DNA of 64,000 nt from positions 2,046,001 to 2,110,000 of the forward strand of contig JBITNC010000002.1 in NCBI GenBank assembly GCA_050084985.1, given 5' to 3'. Below, one piece after another: positions 44,601-56,539 of the stretch; the stretch's first letter is position 1, and each line of letters starts with the position of its first letter. This DNA comes from Nageia nagi. Taxonomy: Eukaryota; Pinophyta. The position numbers and the translations under genes were made by a program. The notes beneath the pieces are model-generated. The model saw only the letters and a program-made list of their open reading frames with translations. It searched no databases and was not told where the DNA came from.

Positions 44601-44774
44601 GGGCAATCCTAGTTCATTTTTGTAGGACATTTTTTGTAGCCTGGATTTGTACATCTAGCCATTTTTTTTTGCATTTGTAAGACATTCAATTTGATGCTTG
44701 ATCATTCTTGGGGCATCCCCCAACCAAAATCCTAGATTTTTCTGTGTTTTTCTACATATTTTCTAGATTCAAAG

Positions 44775-45842
44775 ATGACTTCTAAAGTCAGGCCTCCCCC
44801 ATCTAAGACCAAAAAGACTCAAGAGCAGCTTTTTAAAATGCATGTTACCAATGACCATATGGAAAGAATTTTGAGGGAAAGCCAAATAGAGTTCCAAGAA
44901 AGAGAAAAATCAGAACTCCCTGAAGCCAAATTCAAGGGGAGATTCGCCTTCGTTGGTGATATAGATTGGGGAAATGTTGACCCCATCCAGATTATAGCCT
45001 CCATTGCTTTCATCAGCAAGGAGGACTTGTCGAATGAAATCATCCATTCTTGTGGGCTGTTTAATGCCACTATGATGCCTTTTGCTGTTTCATTTCCCAA
45101 ATTGTGTTATGAGGTTTCTAAACGCTGCAAATACGACAAAAGAGTTCTCTTGAACACCGAAGGGAACGTGATCATGAACTTCTCTCTTGAAGGGATTGAA
45201 GCAACCTTTGGTTGGAGAAGGTACGAAGATGATTATACATTGGCCAATTCAGAAGAATTCCATGATTCCACTACCTGGCCTGGGGATTATATCAGAAAAT
45301 GGCTGTATGAAGACTACCAAGGCATCCAGGGCCAGAGATTAATTAACGCTCGTAAGGAGGAATTCTTTCCCACGGTAGCTAAGTTGATCACTTTGTTGTC
45401 CAAAGTCATAGGTTAGGAAAATGACTCCAAGTATAGGAAAGAGTTCATTGGGTTCATCTCCATGATCAGCTCAAGGAGAGCTATCCATTGGAGCAGGGTA
45501 ATCAGTGATGCCTTGTGACACCAACTAGCCTACTTTGGCTCTTCCAAGAGGTTCCATATGAACTTTTATCTTGTGTACCTGTTATTGCATGGCAAGCTCA
45601 GATCAAGGGAGCTTGCGGATGAGAGATATCTAGACAAGAAAGGCATTCCAGTGTGGCGAGTCTATCCGAAGTGGTGGTACCACAATAAATTCAAACATTT
45701 CTATGAGAGAAACGATCAATGGGCGTACACCATTTACAAGGAAATCAAGGGAGAATCAGTAGTCAAGAGGATCTCTAACGTTGCTATTCAAGCCATGAGT
45801 ATACATGTAGATTTCTATCTGGAGTATACTGATCATACTTAA
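44775..45842 (+). pseudogene. Second orphan reading frame, 355 codons, two stops
   Basis: I do not recognise it. A single frame runs from ATG 44775 to TAA 45840-45842. It has only one TAG (Gln position, about 45414) and one TGA (Trp position, about 45519). The N-terminus is basic and Pro-rich (SKVRPPPSKTKK), followed by a helical charged stretch and a folded-looking part (GRFAFVGDIDWGNVDPIQII, NFSLEGIEATFGWRRYEDDY, IPVWRVYPKWWYHNK). The promoter-like array lies upstream and a LINE ORF1 remnant begins almost at once downstream. It may be the gag-like or accessory protein of an uncharacterised element, in the manner of the frame at 3-2446. Confidence 0.55.
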
Positions 45843-46342
45843 GACTCTTTGAGGTGTTGGTGGTGGGCAAATGGACACCCAAGGAGTCTTTGGATATCAC
45901 AGTCTTACGAAGAGGTTTCTTCTTGGTAAAACTTGATTCTGAATATGATATGCAACAGATTGTCTCTAGTGGACCATGGTTCTTTGGGAAGAGGGGCTTC
46001 TTTCTAAGGAAGTGGGGTCTTGTTTTTGATCCAAATACGCAATGATTCAATATGGCACCCATGTGGATTAGCTTGCCTATCCAATTCTGGTTTGGTGATG
46101 TGTTGATGGGTATTGTCTTTGTGGTTGGCACCCCTATAGCCCTAGACAATGCGACAAAATCTAGGTCTTGGATGGTTTTCGTCTGCTTAAATGTTCATGT
46201 AGATTTGGAAGCAGACCTTCACAAGTCTAATACCCTGGTGTTTGACTTGAGTAGCTGGGAGCAAGGGCCTGTACTTTATGTGGGCCTGCAATTCATTCCA
46301 CCAGCAAATGTACAAAGGAGTCAGTGGACAAAGCTACCTTAA
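45843..46342 (+). pseudogene. LINE ORF1 remnant (DUF4283)
   Basis: DUF4283 core on the plus strand: VVGKWTPKESLD, FFLVKLDSEYDMQQIVSSGP, WFFGKRGFFLRKW, FDPNTQ, a TGA, then FNMAPMWISLPIQFWFGDVL, PIALDNATKSRSW, LYVGLQFIPP. The usual zinc knuckle after this domain is missing and the N-terminus is short. It begins within a few bases of the end of the preceding orphan frame but in another frame. It is unlike the copy at 4.1-4.9 kb in detail, so a different LINE family or age. No RT nearby. Confidence 0.7.
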
Positions 46343-46498
46343 ATGGAACAAAGGAAGTGCAACCAAAAAATCCGATCCCCTTGAATCATTAGGTGTTTAA
46401 GATTCTAGAGAATGGTGCAATCCCACCAGCACTGTATCAAAAGTTTTGGAGAAAGGAATCACCTCAATATAAGCGGTAGAGGAGAGTTTACCCCTCAG

Positions 46499-46755
46499 AT
46501 AACAAGTTCTTTATTGGAAATGCGGAAATTAACGAGTCCAGTATTGAATATGTGAAATTTATTGAATGAATGCTTGGAAGAAAGACTCCCAGATTTTCTA
46601 TCTAGAATTTCCATAGATCCTTTATGTTGATATCTCATGTAATGAGGAATTTTTGCATGAATATAGTGGGATTACTGATGTTCAATCTTCATTTCAATAT
46701 ACCCAATGTTCAATCATAAATAACTATTACATAGATCATACATTGCTTTTGTTAT
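46499..46755 (+). repeat. 257-bp dispersed repeat, copy 1
   Basis: Starts ATAACAAGTTC and ends CTTTTGTTAT, giving 7-base terminal inverted repeats ATAACAA/TTGTTAT. About 95% identical by eye to 47904-48160. TCAG stands on both sides and may be a target duplication. It looks like a small MITE-like element. Confidence 0.6.
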
Positions 46756-47903
46756 TCAGAAATCAACAACAAGTGAAGGAAGGGACAAATGTCCATATTA
46801 AAACGCAACATCTAGAATAAAGAATAAGTACTACTTTACAATTGAGCAGTTTTTGGAAAAAGAATTGATGGAAGAGGAGGCTCACACCTTCCAAAAATGG
46901 GACCAAAGCCATATGGTATTCTAGGAAAACAAGTTTGAGGAGGTGGCACAAAGAAAGCAGGGAGTGGAGGTCTCAATGCAAAAAACTAGAAGCCAAAGAA
47001 GAAGGCGTCAGGTTTATATTTGTTTCTTGCTTTTTGTTGTCTTCTTATGTTTTAGATTTGGTTTCCCTAAATCTCTAGGGATTTATGTTAATTTCTGATT
47101 TTCCTTTTCTTTGACACAAATGAAAGCTTGTTGAAAATCTTTGATGGAAATTGTGCAAGGTATAGGGACCTTTCAAAACCCTTGTTCTTATTTTATCAAT
47201 CAAAAAATTTATTAAGCTACTTAAAAAATCATATAGTTTATAATTGTTTTAGAAGAACTGAATCAATAATTGATGTTGAACTAACATTCAATATTACAAT
47301 CTTAACCATCTTATTCTAGCATGGTGGTTGCTTTATACGATTTGATGATTTGTTTTTTTGTTCTGGTTTGATTGTATCTTTTTTATCAAAGACAATGCCA
47401 AATACAATATAATGAAAGAGAGCTGGATGGCTCCATTGAGAGGGTATGGTGTCAAACTGTACATGCAATCTAAATGCTTCCTCGTGAATTTGACACTAAG
47501 GTCTCATCATAACAAGCATCCCTTCTACTTACCACTCCAGCTAACCTAATAGACTCGATTGTAACTTTTATGAAGGCTACATAATGTCAGTACAAATGTT
47601 AATGCCTATTGGATTCTATTGTTCTCTTGTATTGTTCTCTCTTAACATTAAGTTACAAGTTTTCAACATTTTTAATTTTTGAATACCTGTTTCAGTTCTT
47701 ATTGAGCTCTTACAGTATTGAAATATTTGAACATTGTTAAATGAATGCCTTGAAAAGATCCTCTTATATCCAGTGTTCTCCATACTCTTCCAAACATGCA
47801 AGGTATTGATTACAAATTTACAATGGTAGTCTGTTTTCTACATTTTCAAATTTTGAGTACTATATTCTCACTTCAGATTTTGATGATGGTTGTATGAACT
47901 CTT
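46756..47903. other. Non-coding stretch between the two 257-bp repeats
   Basis: No recognised gene. The first 250 bases, with KLEAKEE-like codons, may be a continuation of the LINE remnant; the rest is AT-rich without features. Confidence 0.4.
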
Positions 47904-48160
47904 ATAACAAGTTCTTTATTGGAAATGCGGAAATTAACAAGTCCAGTATTGAATATGTGAAATTTATTGAATGAATGCTTTGAAGAAAGACTCCCAGCTT
48001 GTCTATCTGGATTTTCCATAGATCCTTTATGTTGATATCTCATGTAATGAGGAATTTTTGCTTGAATATAGTGGGACTACTGATGTCTCATCTTCGTTTC
48101 AATATACCCAATGTTCAATCATAAATAACTATTACATAGATCATACTTTGCTTTTGTTAT
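47904..48160 (+). repeat. 257-bp dispersed repeat, copy 2
   Basis: Same ends and length as copy 1. Flanks (CTCTT left, TTCTA right) show no clear target duplication. Confidence 0.6.
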
Positions 48161-49321
48161 TTCTATTTGACTTTTTTTTTTAACATCCCACTGTGATTCA
48201 TCATCTCAGTAATGACCCATATGTTTTGACTTTTAGAAAGCCTTCTAAATCTCTTGCCACATACCTTGGCATTAGGAGTCAAATTTCATTTTCAGTATTA
48301 CATCACAACTGTCTCTATTTTCTTCAGATTTGAACTCCATATGGATGGTGGAAACATGATTCAACCTATGATTCTAACATATTTGCTCATATGTTTGTCA
48401 ATGTTCAACTTTGACCATTATCTTTAGCTTCTTTCAATTAATAGTCAAGGTTTGTTGTATGCTATATCTTTTGGTAAGTTTCACATGTGCGCAACTTACA
48501 TATTTTACAATCGGTATTTATGGAAATTTCAAATTGCAACTGACGATGATGTAAGAAAGTGAAAATTACCTAATTTAAGAAGCTAAACACCCGTAATTAT
48601 AGGAAAAGTAAAAATAAAGGTCGAGTGATAAATAATTAACATTTAAGTAATTTCAAAATGCATTTTACCATAAAGCATGAATATGAAACTTACTTAAGCT
48701 ATGAAACTAGGTTGATTAACACTAGTCCTATGGTAGATAATTGTAGATCTGCTTAGAACAAGTCTTCTGCTAGTGTGTATGGTCTCAATGCAAAACAATA
48801 AATCTGATCAAAATACAGTAACTGATATTTCCTTGCACATTAGTATGTGAATGGCTTTTAATGGAAATTTTCAAATTTGGCATAGGTACAACTACAGATG
48901 ATGCAGATGACAAAGATATGCAAGCTGATCCAGCGGATTTTTGGGAGATGTAAACATGATACAAGTTGCTGCAGCACATGATTTTTTGGAATTGCATTGG
49001 AATCCAGCGTAGTTTTGGAGGCTTAAAGATGATACAAGCTGCTGCAGCACATGATTTTTTGGGATTGCATTAATGGATTTACAGTTTTAGCATTATTGAA
49101 ATTCAAAACGATGATAATAATTAAATGGAAAAATATAAGATCTAATCATTTTCTAAGTTCTCATCTATTTTGGAATGTTGCATCCAGTCTGGTTAAATTA
49201 TAGTTTCAAATCCAATGCTTCTTTGATTCTTGGTTTTATTCTTACTGAAATTTAGGGTCACATCAATTTGGTTCTCATAGATTGTTGAATCCTCAACTAA
49301 GATAAATATTTAGCAGCAACA
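48161..49321. other. Non-coding stretch upstream of the PMT fragment
   Basis: AT-rich, no frame recognised, apart from the 74-bp tandem repeat at 48929-49076. It could include the promoter of the methyltransferase fragment that follows. Confidence 0.4.
48929..49076. repeat. 74-bp tandem duplication
   Basis: Two units starting TCCAGCG at 48929 and 49003, each with GATACAAGyTGCTGCAGCAC. Confidence 0.85.
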
Positions 49322-49556
49322 ATGCATTCCGAGAAATCTCAAAGGCTGTTTCTTGTTGTGGTGATGCTCCTGACTTTGTGTGCCCTTTCATTTTACCTTG
49401 GTGGCATGTTTTGCTCCCATAGGGACAGATTTCTTCTTGCAGAGGAAGCTTCGCACCTCCCTGTAGAAGTATCAAGCTGCGGAGTCGTGGAAGAGGATGA
49501 CATTTGAAGTATGTAACGGTGAATATCAAGACTACACTCCATGCACAGCTCCGCAG
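49322..49556 (+). pseudogene. PMT-type methyltransferase first exon
   Basis: The start ATG opens a short cytosolic segment and a membrane anchor (FLVVVMLLTLCALSFYLGG), as in the Golgi type-II PMT (QUA2/TSD2-like, DUF248) family. A stem region and then, after a one-base frame change near 49500, FEVCNGEYQDYTPCTAPQ follow, which is the Cys-containing motif CxxxxxxYTPC that opens the methyltransferase part. CAG/GTGTGT at 49556-49557 is a plausible splice donor. No later exon was recognised downstream, so this is a broken or partial gene. The frame change could also be a real intron edge I cannot see. Confidence 0.5.
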
Positions 49557-51099
49557 GTGTGTATTTTGAGATTCATCAAGCTGTAACTGTTTTGGATGAT
49601 TGGTATGTGCCTCGGGTAATTTGCTTTTGTTTCTGTACTCTGTAAATCAGAATTTGTATGAAATTCACATATGAATTAAGAATAGAATAGAAGAGCAGGT
49701 CCAAAGGAAGATCACGTTAGATGCAGAATGAGGCCCATTCCAGCCTCACCCTAGAACACGCTAGGCCAGGCATCATCCAACAGTCCTATTGTGAGTTTTT
49801 CAATTGCATGTTTGATGAATTGATTCATATGGTATTTAGTGGTTGTTAGTGGGCAGTCATGTCCAATTGAGTGTGCACAACAAAATGGGGACTTGTTATG
49901 CCCCATTGATGCATTGTCCTGCATGATTTCAACTTCTTCTGCTGGGTGAAATTATTGGGCATTCAGAATGTCAGAATGTGAGCATTTTTTCAAAGGATTC
50001 GGCCAACCATTTTGATGTGCCCTTAGCACAGAGTTGGTTTAGTAGTCCCTTATGTTTATATCATTGTGAGGAATTTGCCCGGCAAGAGTTTGGTATTTGG
50101 ATGAACTCAATAAAACATTTTGTGAGAAATCATTTGGCATAGGGTGGTGGGTATTTTCTCCAACTTTGAGTGGATTTTAAATGACTCATTGATTCATTCT
50201 CCCATTGCATCATGCATATTACATTGTAATGATCTTCCCCTGCACAAATTGAGGTTTTGTGGACGGGATTTGGAAGAAGTTTGTTATTGGGTAGTGTTTA
50301 GGCATACCTAGCAGTCAACATTTTCTCCAACATTATGCAAACTTGTGTTACTAATCTATGGGCACTACCCACAGGTCACAAATATTTCCAAAATTCCATG
50401 TATAACATAGTGTAAAAATTTTGCCATGCGCAAATTGAGGCTTGGAGGTAGAATTACAATTAAAACCAACTAAGCTATTAGTGAACAGCCTAGAGGTATA
50501 TTATATGTCCAATGGGCACTATTTTCCCAAACTTCTTGGGAATTGTTGTCACTCTTGATTTGTCTTCGTCTCATGCCATATGATTAGGATAAGAAGCTCT
50601 GTAATGATAAATTGTCTTTGTAGGTACCTATAAACACTAATGCTGTTGTTATTTATGTTCTCCCTGAAATTTTGTTAAATCAAGTCTGTTAGAGGACATT
50701 TATTGGGCTTATCAACTGGTCAACATCTAATCCAATACCTTGCGAATTTGTGTGACCCTTTGATAACCCTTCCTGAAGGTTCGATACGGTGCACTCTGCA
50801 TGTGTAGTAGGGATATTAACTTGCAAACATTGGGATTTAAAGTTGTGGTTTATGAAATTGTCATCTGTTAGTGGGCAATCATTAGGCATATGGAATGGAT
50901 CAACATCTTCTTTAACATGTTGAGATGACAATCAAGCGATCCCTGCGCAACCATGAAGAAATATATGAAACCCAATTCCTAATCGAAGAGAATGGTTTGT
51001 AAGAAACAAAATTTTTGTTTGGTGTACCATAAATGCCTATGCCAATTAGGAGCACCGTTGAAAAAGAAGCAGAAGCAGCCATATTGTGGTGTGAGTGTG
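49557..51099. other. Non-coding stretch, weak internal repetition
   Basis: No gene recognised. Loose recurring phrases (TTAGTGGGCAGTCATG, TTAGTGGGCAATCATT, TTAGTGAACAGCCTAG at about 49849, 50870 and 50481, and CACAAATTGAGG/GCAAATTGAGG) suggest old diverged duplications. The minus-strand frame running from 51311 to 50979 loses its ankyrin resemblance below about 51100. Confidence 0.35.
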
Positions 51100-51600
51100 T
51101 TGGGAGATGGACATGGAGATGGAGGTTGATTCAGACCAAGGAGATGCTTGCAAAGTGATGCATGTCCTTTCAAAGCTGTCTGTTGAAGAACAATCCTTCC
51201 CCTTCCGTCGATCTTGGCCACATATTTTCCCTTGTCTTCACTTTCTACCAATATCATGTCAACCATCTCCAATGTTTCTTCCTCATTTTCACACATGGTA
51301 GCTAAATGCAACGTTGTTCTTCCATGGTCATCATATCATCGCCCAACAGCTTTTCTCCCTTGTTAAGCAACACCCTCACAATTTGTACATAACCTTTTAC
51401 GATGTAGAAGTTGTTCGAGATCAACATTATTGACTTGCATACTAATGGTGCAAGCAAATCTATAATTTTCTCATTATCATCTTCCACAACATTATCTAGG
51501 ACTATCTTACCCCATTTATCTCAGGCATCTAGCTGTGCATCGTAGGAGAGAAGCAAGTCACGAAGAGATTCGTTACCCAACCGAGAGAAAAAATGGAGTA
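51100..51600 (-). pseudogene. Ankyrin-repeat protein fragment
   Basis: Minus-strand reading: LRDLLLSYDAQLDA, EKIIDLLAPLVCKS, KGYVQIVRVLLNKGEKLLGD, then RIVLQQTALKGHASLCKHLL. These follow the ankyrin pattern (TxLHxAAxxGHxxxVxxLL), with His-Trp of one repeat changed to Gln-Gln. Broken by a stop at about 51302 and by Gln-type TGA/TAG elsewhere. It mediates protein contacts in intact proteins; no partner domain is visible, so the parent cannot be named. Confidence 0.5.
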
Positions 51601-53770
51601 CAATTTCTAAAGTTACATGATGTGTGAGTTTGTATTAGAGGAGTTGGGGAGTGCATAAAAAAATAATTAAAAATAATAATATTAATAATCTACGACATAC
51701 CCATTGCACAAGGTTGCAATAGCTAGTTTGTAGTAATTACAACGTTTTCCATATGTGTTGGAAAAACAATAATTCTAGCTTTTAAATTTGAGTCTTATGT
51801 TTTGTTGAGCATGTTCATTTCAATTAAATTTGAAATATGAATTTTCATACTAATGTTCATGGGTGATAAAAAAAATAATTTGTGGAATTGTAGAAAAATG
51901 CATATAAGAAGAGCAATGGAGTGTTTAGAGGAGCTTCAATGTGTAAACGTAATAAGTAGATAAAGAAGAGTGTCATATACATCAGGCTTAGTAAAGTAAG
52001 AAGTCTACAAATAGAGATTCAAGAGGTTCATCCAACATTTAAGGTTGGAAAGAAGCTCATGATTTCGCAATCAAAGAAAGTAATCCTAGTGGGTTTGGTA
52101 GTAATGCGTTAATGAGTAATCATTCAAGATTCTATAGAGATCATGTAATGCTTTTGATTCGTAGTTTCTTATAGTTTAAAATAAGATGTGATAAGTCTAG
52201 AATTCATCGTGTTTTAGGATCTATTGATGATCACTTTTTGTTCAAGGTGGATGGCTTCTTTGATATAGAGTACGATGTAATTTTGGTCTTCATTCATAAT
52301 CTTTAACGTTATCTTTGCATTAACACAATTTCAAAAAGTAATCAAAAGAAAATTATATATTAATTATGAGAAAATGACTTACAACTATTTATTTATGATT
52401 ACATTAATTCAAAAAAATGATATCTCCTTTGAGAAGGCTGTTCATTTTTATCTTTGCCTCCTATTTTCTCCCTTTTATTTTTACCATAAAACCTAAAATT
52501 TTCACCATGACGGGCTCCTCTTCTTTATTTCCTTTATTCCACATTTTTGAGTTTTATCTATATAATTTTCAATAAAAAAATTCACGGTGAAAGATATACC
52601 TTTTACTCAAATTAAAGGTTTCTAAATCTTATTTGTGAGATACTATTATTCATGATGTATATGACAATAGTGATGTGACTAGGCCAAGTGTCATCCTTTT
52701 GAGAGTTTTTGCTAATGTTTTACTTTTTGTGAACTAGTTATTAGTAGAATGAGATACCAGCATGTAACTGGGTTCAAACACCACATAGGGTCATATAATA
52801 TAATTTATTTGAATTTAATTGTTTTATCTTGATGCATGTATGTTTTAACTTTGTTTCATTTTGTTTCGCCTTTTAACAAGTTATGCAAATTATATCAAAA
52901 GCTCACTATGTGTGGACATCAAATATCTCTTTATTCATATTCATGTGGCATCAAATATGTGTTTTTCTTAATTATATTCTAAACAAGGGTTTTGAAAGGA
53001 TCTTGTAACGTTTTACATCATCCATAGAAATTCAAAATGCATCAACATTAAAACATTAATAAGATGGATATGCAAGGTAAATAGGAAAGGCCTTGTGAAG
53101 CAAAAAAAATAAAAAAGCTAAATCAAAATCTCCTAAGCCTTCAATCAAGATCAATAAAACTTAAAAGCTATACCAACTCTAAATAATATGATTTAAAAAA
53201 TATTATCCTACCCACAACATGGTACCAAACTTGATGGAAGATCTGCCCACATTAGGACAAGTACATCTACACCTTAGAAAATTTTGTAAAATCTTTCTCT
53301 TGCCCAATAGCCATTCAAAATTTGAATCCAAAATGGTAGTACAAAATTTTTTCATGTAGGAGAAGCTTTGAAAGTCTTCCACATTATGGGGGTTGCATGC
53401 TCCATTTAATTGTATTATACCTACGTAATTTCCCTTTGTTAGAATCCTTGAGCATAAAACAACATCATCAAATTGAAATAGATTTTGCTAGCCACCAAAT
53501 CTATTCACACCGCTTACTAAAAGACCATATTGAGTCCCTCCACGAGATAGGGGCAATAATCTAATCTCGGATAATCTTCTCCAATTTGTGCAAACCTAGA
53601 GGATAATCCCACCAACATATTCTCCACCAAGTTCCATCAAGTAAATCTAAATCCCATGCTTCCCTTCATGATTTTGCCCCATCATTGTCTTTCTTAAGAA
53701 CTTAGAAGATCTAAACAAGGGTTTAGCCAAAATAGGATTAAATTATGGAATACCAACAAATTCATATTAA
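51601..53770. other. AT-rich stretch without recognised genes
   Basis: No convincing coding region. On the minus strand 53060-53700 gives long-ish peptide runs but no motif I can name. The last five bases (ATTAA, 53766-53770) would be the target copy of gypsy G. Confidence 0.5.
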
Positions 53771-54060
53771 TGCAATTCAAAATTACAATAAAATAGCAAA
53801 ACAAGATAATTTTATTGAATGACAATACGAATCATAGGCCCTGTTGAGGGGGCTTTCTCCTTACAACTCAGGAAAAATATTTCTCCTAGATGCTCTCTCT
53901 ACTTCTCTTACATATTTTTATAATTATGTTATCTTAACCTTAATTGGTGGTTCATCACAAAATGATGATTTGCCTTACAAAAATATGATGGTTCACATTA
54001 CAAGCCAATAATTAGTTAACTACTAGTAATAATTGAATGTTAGGATAAGGGATCCTAACA
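53771..54060 (-). repeat. Gypsy G 3' LTR
   Basis: Minus-strand start TGTTAGGATCCC at 54060, similar to the LTR start of F, preceded by a purine-rich AAGAGAGATGGCA (54061-54073). The outer end at 53771 (TGCAATTC on the plus strand) is inferred from the TG/CA rule and similar length to F; uncertain by tens of bases. Confidence 0.55.
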
Positions 54061-54073
54061 TGCCATCTCTCTT

Positions 54074-55360
54074 GGAAAAAAACTTTGTCCTCAAGTCTAA
54101 AATTGGGGAAGTTATTGTTGAAGTTGATGAAGTACCTCCTAAGTCATATCCTCATGTGCCAAATCACGCCATTAGATAAGAAATTTAGTAATGGTGTGAA
54201 TGTGAAGTTCACGGGTGCATCATTCCAAAACTACTTTATGTTCTACCATTATGGAGCCATCTTTTGTGAATTCAAGCAAATATGTTCGAATCGTTACCCA
54301 AGAACCCAATTCCTTTTTGAGATAAGAAACATGGAATATTGGATGAACTTTTGAAGATTCATGTAACTCCAATTTGTATCTTACATGACTAATGCATTGA
54401 AGAATTTTGTTAAAGTCGTAGGAAAACCATGTCGTCTTTTTGAAATTCTTGTTTGAGTTGTTGTTCGACTTCTTGTTTCATATGGTGTTGAGTTGTTTGC
54501 GAATTCTCCTTAAGGTGTAAGATATCCCTTCGATTGGTTAATTTGATGTCAACTGCTTGAACATTTGTGCTACTAGGAATATAAGAGGCCATTATGGGTG
54601 GTGCTTAATCGTACAATATTGCATAGGGTATCATCTTAATTGTAGTATGCTATGAAGTATTATACCATCATTTTGCCAAAGGAAGCCATTTAACCTAATT
54701 GACTAGTTGGGCAAAAGAAAAACAATGCATATAAGTCTCTAGGCACCTATTAACAATTTTTGGCTATCCATTGATTTGGGGCTGATAGGTTGAACTCATA
54801 TTGAGTTGAGTTCCTTGAAGTTTGAAGAATTCTTGCCAAAAATGATTGGTAAAAGAAGGGTTTGGATCACTTGTTATGATGGAATGTATACTATGGAGCT
54901 TGAAAATGTTATCAATGAAAAGATAAGCCACATTGACAACCTTGTATTGGTGAGCTAAAGAATAGAAATGTGTGTACTTGGATATTCGATCAACCACAAC
55001 CATGTTGATAGATTTCCCATAAGATTTCAGAAGGACCTCAATGAAATCCATCGAAATATCAGTCCAAGTATGCATTGATATGGGAAGAGGTTGAAGTAAT
55101 CCCAAAATACCTATTATCTCACCTTTTTTATCATTGATAAATATTACACTTCCAACCCAATAAACAAATCCAACCACCCTTTTGTAAGTTTAAAAAAACC
55201 CAAAATGTCCTTATAGTGGTGCAACATGTGACTCCTGAAGTATTGGCACTTGACATGAAGAGGTGGAGGGTAATACAATGTGACCTTAAACCGAAGCACC
55301 CCATTATTCAAAGTAAAATTAGGTTTTCCAAAAGGGTCATTATGAAGTTGTTGAATCATT
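54074..55360 (-). pseudogene. Gypsy G integrase, tail and chromodomain remnant
   Basis: Minus-strand integrase: LLQPLPISMHTWTDISMDFI with the first catalytic Asp, VVVDRISKYTHFYSLAH, IITSDPNPSFTNHFW (second acidic motif, usually SDRDPxF) and LNMSSTYQPQING. The helical tail follows (TNRRDILHLKENSQ, MKQEVEQQLKQEF, MVFLRL; 54410-54592). Closer to the LTR, WRDLAHEDMT and EVLHQL recall the chromodomain end. Stops are mostly Gln-type. It matches the F layout and supports the same lineage. Confidence 0.75.
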
Positions 55361-55670
55361 GCCTAAGTAGAGTTGTCATGGAGCCATTCTTGTTTTACAT
55401 GATTTATCCATTAGGGAACTATTGAGGATATTACATGTATTACTTCTAATTCCTCAAATTTGCAAGCAGAGGCATCAACAACGACATTTTCTGTATCATT
55501 TCGATATACAATCAAATAATCATACCCTAATAACTTAGTAACCTACTTTTGTTTCTTAGGAGTGGAGATTGGTTTTTCCATAAAATTGTTTAGACTATGA
55601 TGATCTATGTGAATGACAACATCTTGACCAATGAAAGATGACCACTACAATTGAATAACATGAATGATTA

Positions 55671-56200
55671 CTAGCATCTCTTTTCATATGTGGATTTTGC
55701 CAAGTTTCTTTCTGAAAGTGTCTTGCTAGTAAAAGCCAAGAGTCTCCCTTCTTGCATCAAAATTGCACCAATTCTGACTCTCGAAGCATCACTCTCAATT
55801 ATAAAGGTTTTAGAGAAATCGAGCGTGGTCAAAATTGTAGTAGAACACATTGCTTCTTTCAATCTATGAAAATATTTTTTAGCATTGGGCAACCACACAA
55901 AAGCATTTATTTTTTAGTAAGTATGTTAATGGAGTTGCAATATTTCCATAATCCTTCACAATCTTTCAATAATACCCAATTAATCCTAGAAACCCATGGC
56001 AAAGCTTTGAGTAATTTGGTAAGAGGCCAACCCTTCATATTTACAATTTTGGTAGGATTTACCTTGACGTCCTCTTCTAAAATAATGTGAACTAGATATT
56101 CGATCTCTCTTTGCCCAAAAGAACATTTCGAGCACTTGTCATGTAATTGGTTGCTTTGAAGAATTTATAATATTTGATTTAAGTGGACCAAATGGTCCCC
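55671..56200 (-). pseudogene. Gypsy G RNase H and RT C-terminal part
   Basis: RNase H: FSKTFIIESDASRVRIGAIL, LLAFTSKTLSERN, KSTYEKR. RT end: KCSKCSFGQREIEYL, ILEEDVKVNPTKIVNMKGWP, WKYCNSIN. The palm motif (F/YxDD) and the N-terminal RT half are not found between 56200 and 56540, so a deletion is likely. Confidence 0.7.
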
Positions 56201-56539
56201 CCAATTCTTACAATAGGAAAAAATGTTATTAAAGAAAAACAAAATAAAATTTTCAAGGTACGAATAATTCATGCCTTCAACATTTCATGTACTAGTTTCT
56301 TAATTTTATTCTTTTGCAAACAAGGATAATGATGAGGTCAAATGTTCGATGGTTGACTTTTAGGGAAAAATGTATATCATGGCATCCAACATTGTTGTAG
56401 TTCTTCCAATTCACCTATCATTTCTCAGTAGGTTGGAGTGAAAATAATTGTGCAACCATCCCTTTTCCTCCCTTTTGGAAAAGCTTCTCCATACAATGGG
56501 AACTAATTATTTGTGAAAGACCTAAGTGTGTTCCCTTAG

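Larger units (their letters stand above)
42560..44660 (+). repeat. Diverged array of hairpin cores with three promoter-like blocks
   Basis: No long gene. A 16-base hairpin ACATGCTTTTGCATGT occurs exactly at 42681, 42899, 43008 and 43120 (spacing 218, 109, 112). Decayed versions occur near 43477, 43593, 43695, 43811 and 43999. Each is followed by a conserved TACC...rTGcGcC block. Three TATA-like boxes (43282, 43914, 44591), 634 and about 677 bases apart, sit in related contexts, the last two preceded by ACAWGTGGCATA. It lies just upstream of the orphan frame at 44775 and could be a repeat-expanded LTR or promoter. Confidence 0.6.

Noticed and set aside
46499-48160. The two 257-bp repeats as LTRs of a small element
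   Set aside because: They do not start TG/end CA, there is no primer site or polypurine tract between them, and outer flanks (CTCAG, TTCTA) do not match.
53060-53700. Possible LINE reverse-transcriptase remnant on the minus strand
   Set aside because: Peptide runs are suggestive, but no YADD-type or endonuclease motif could be found.
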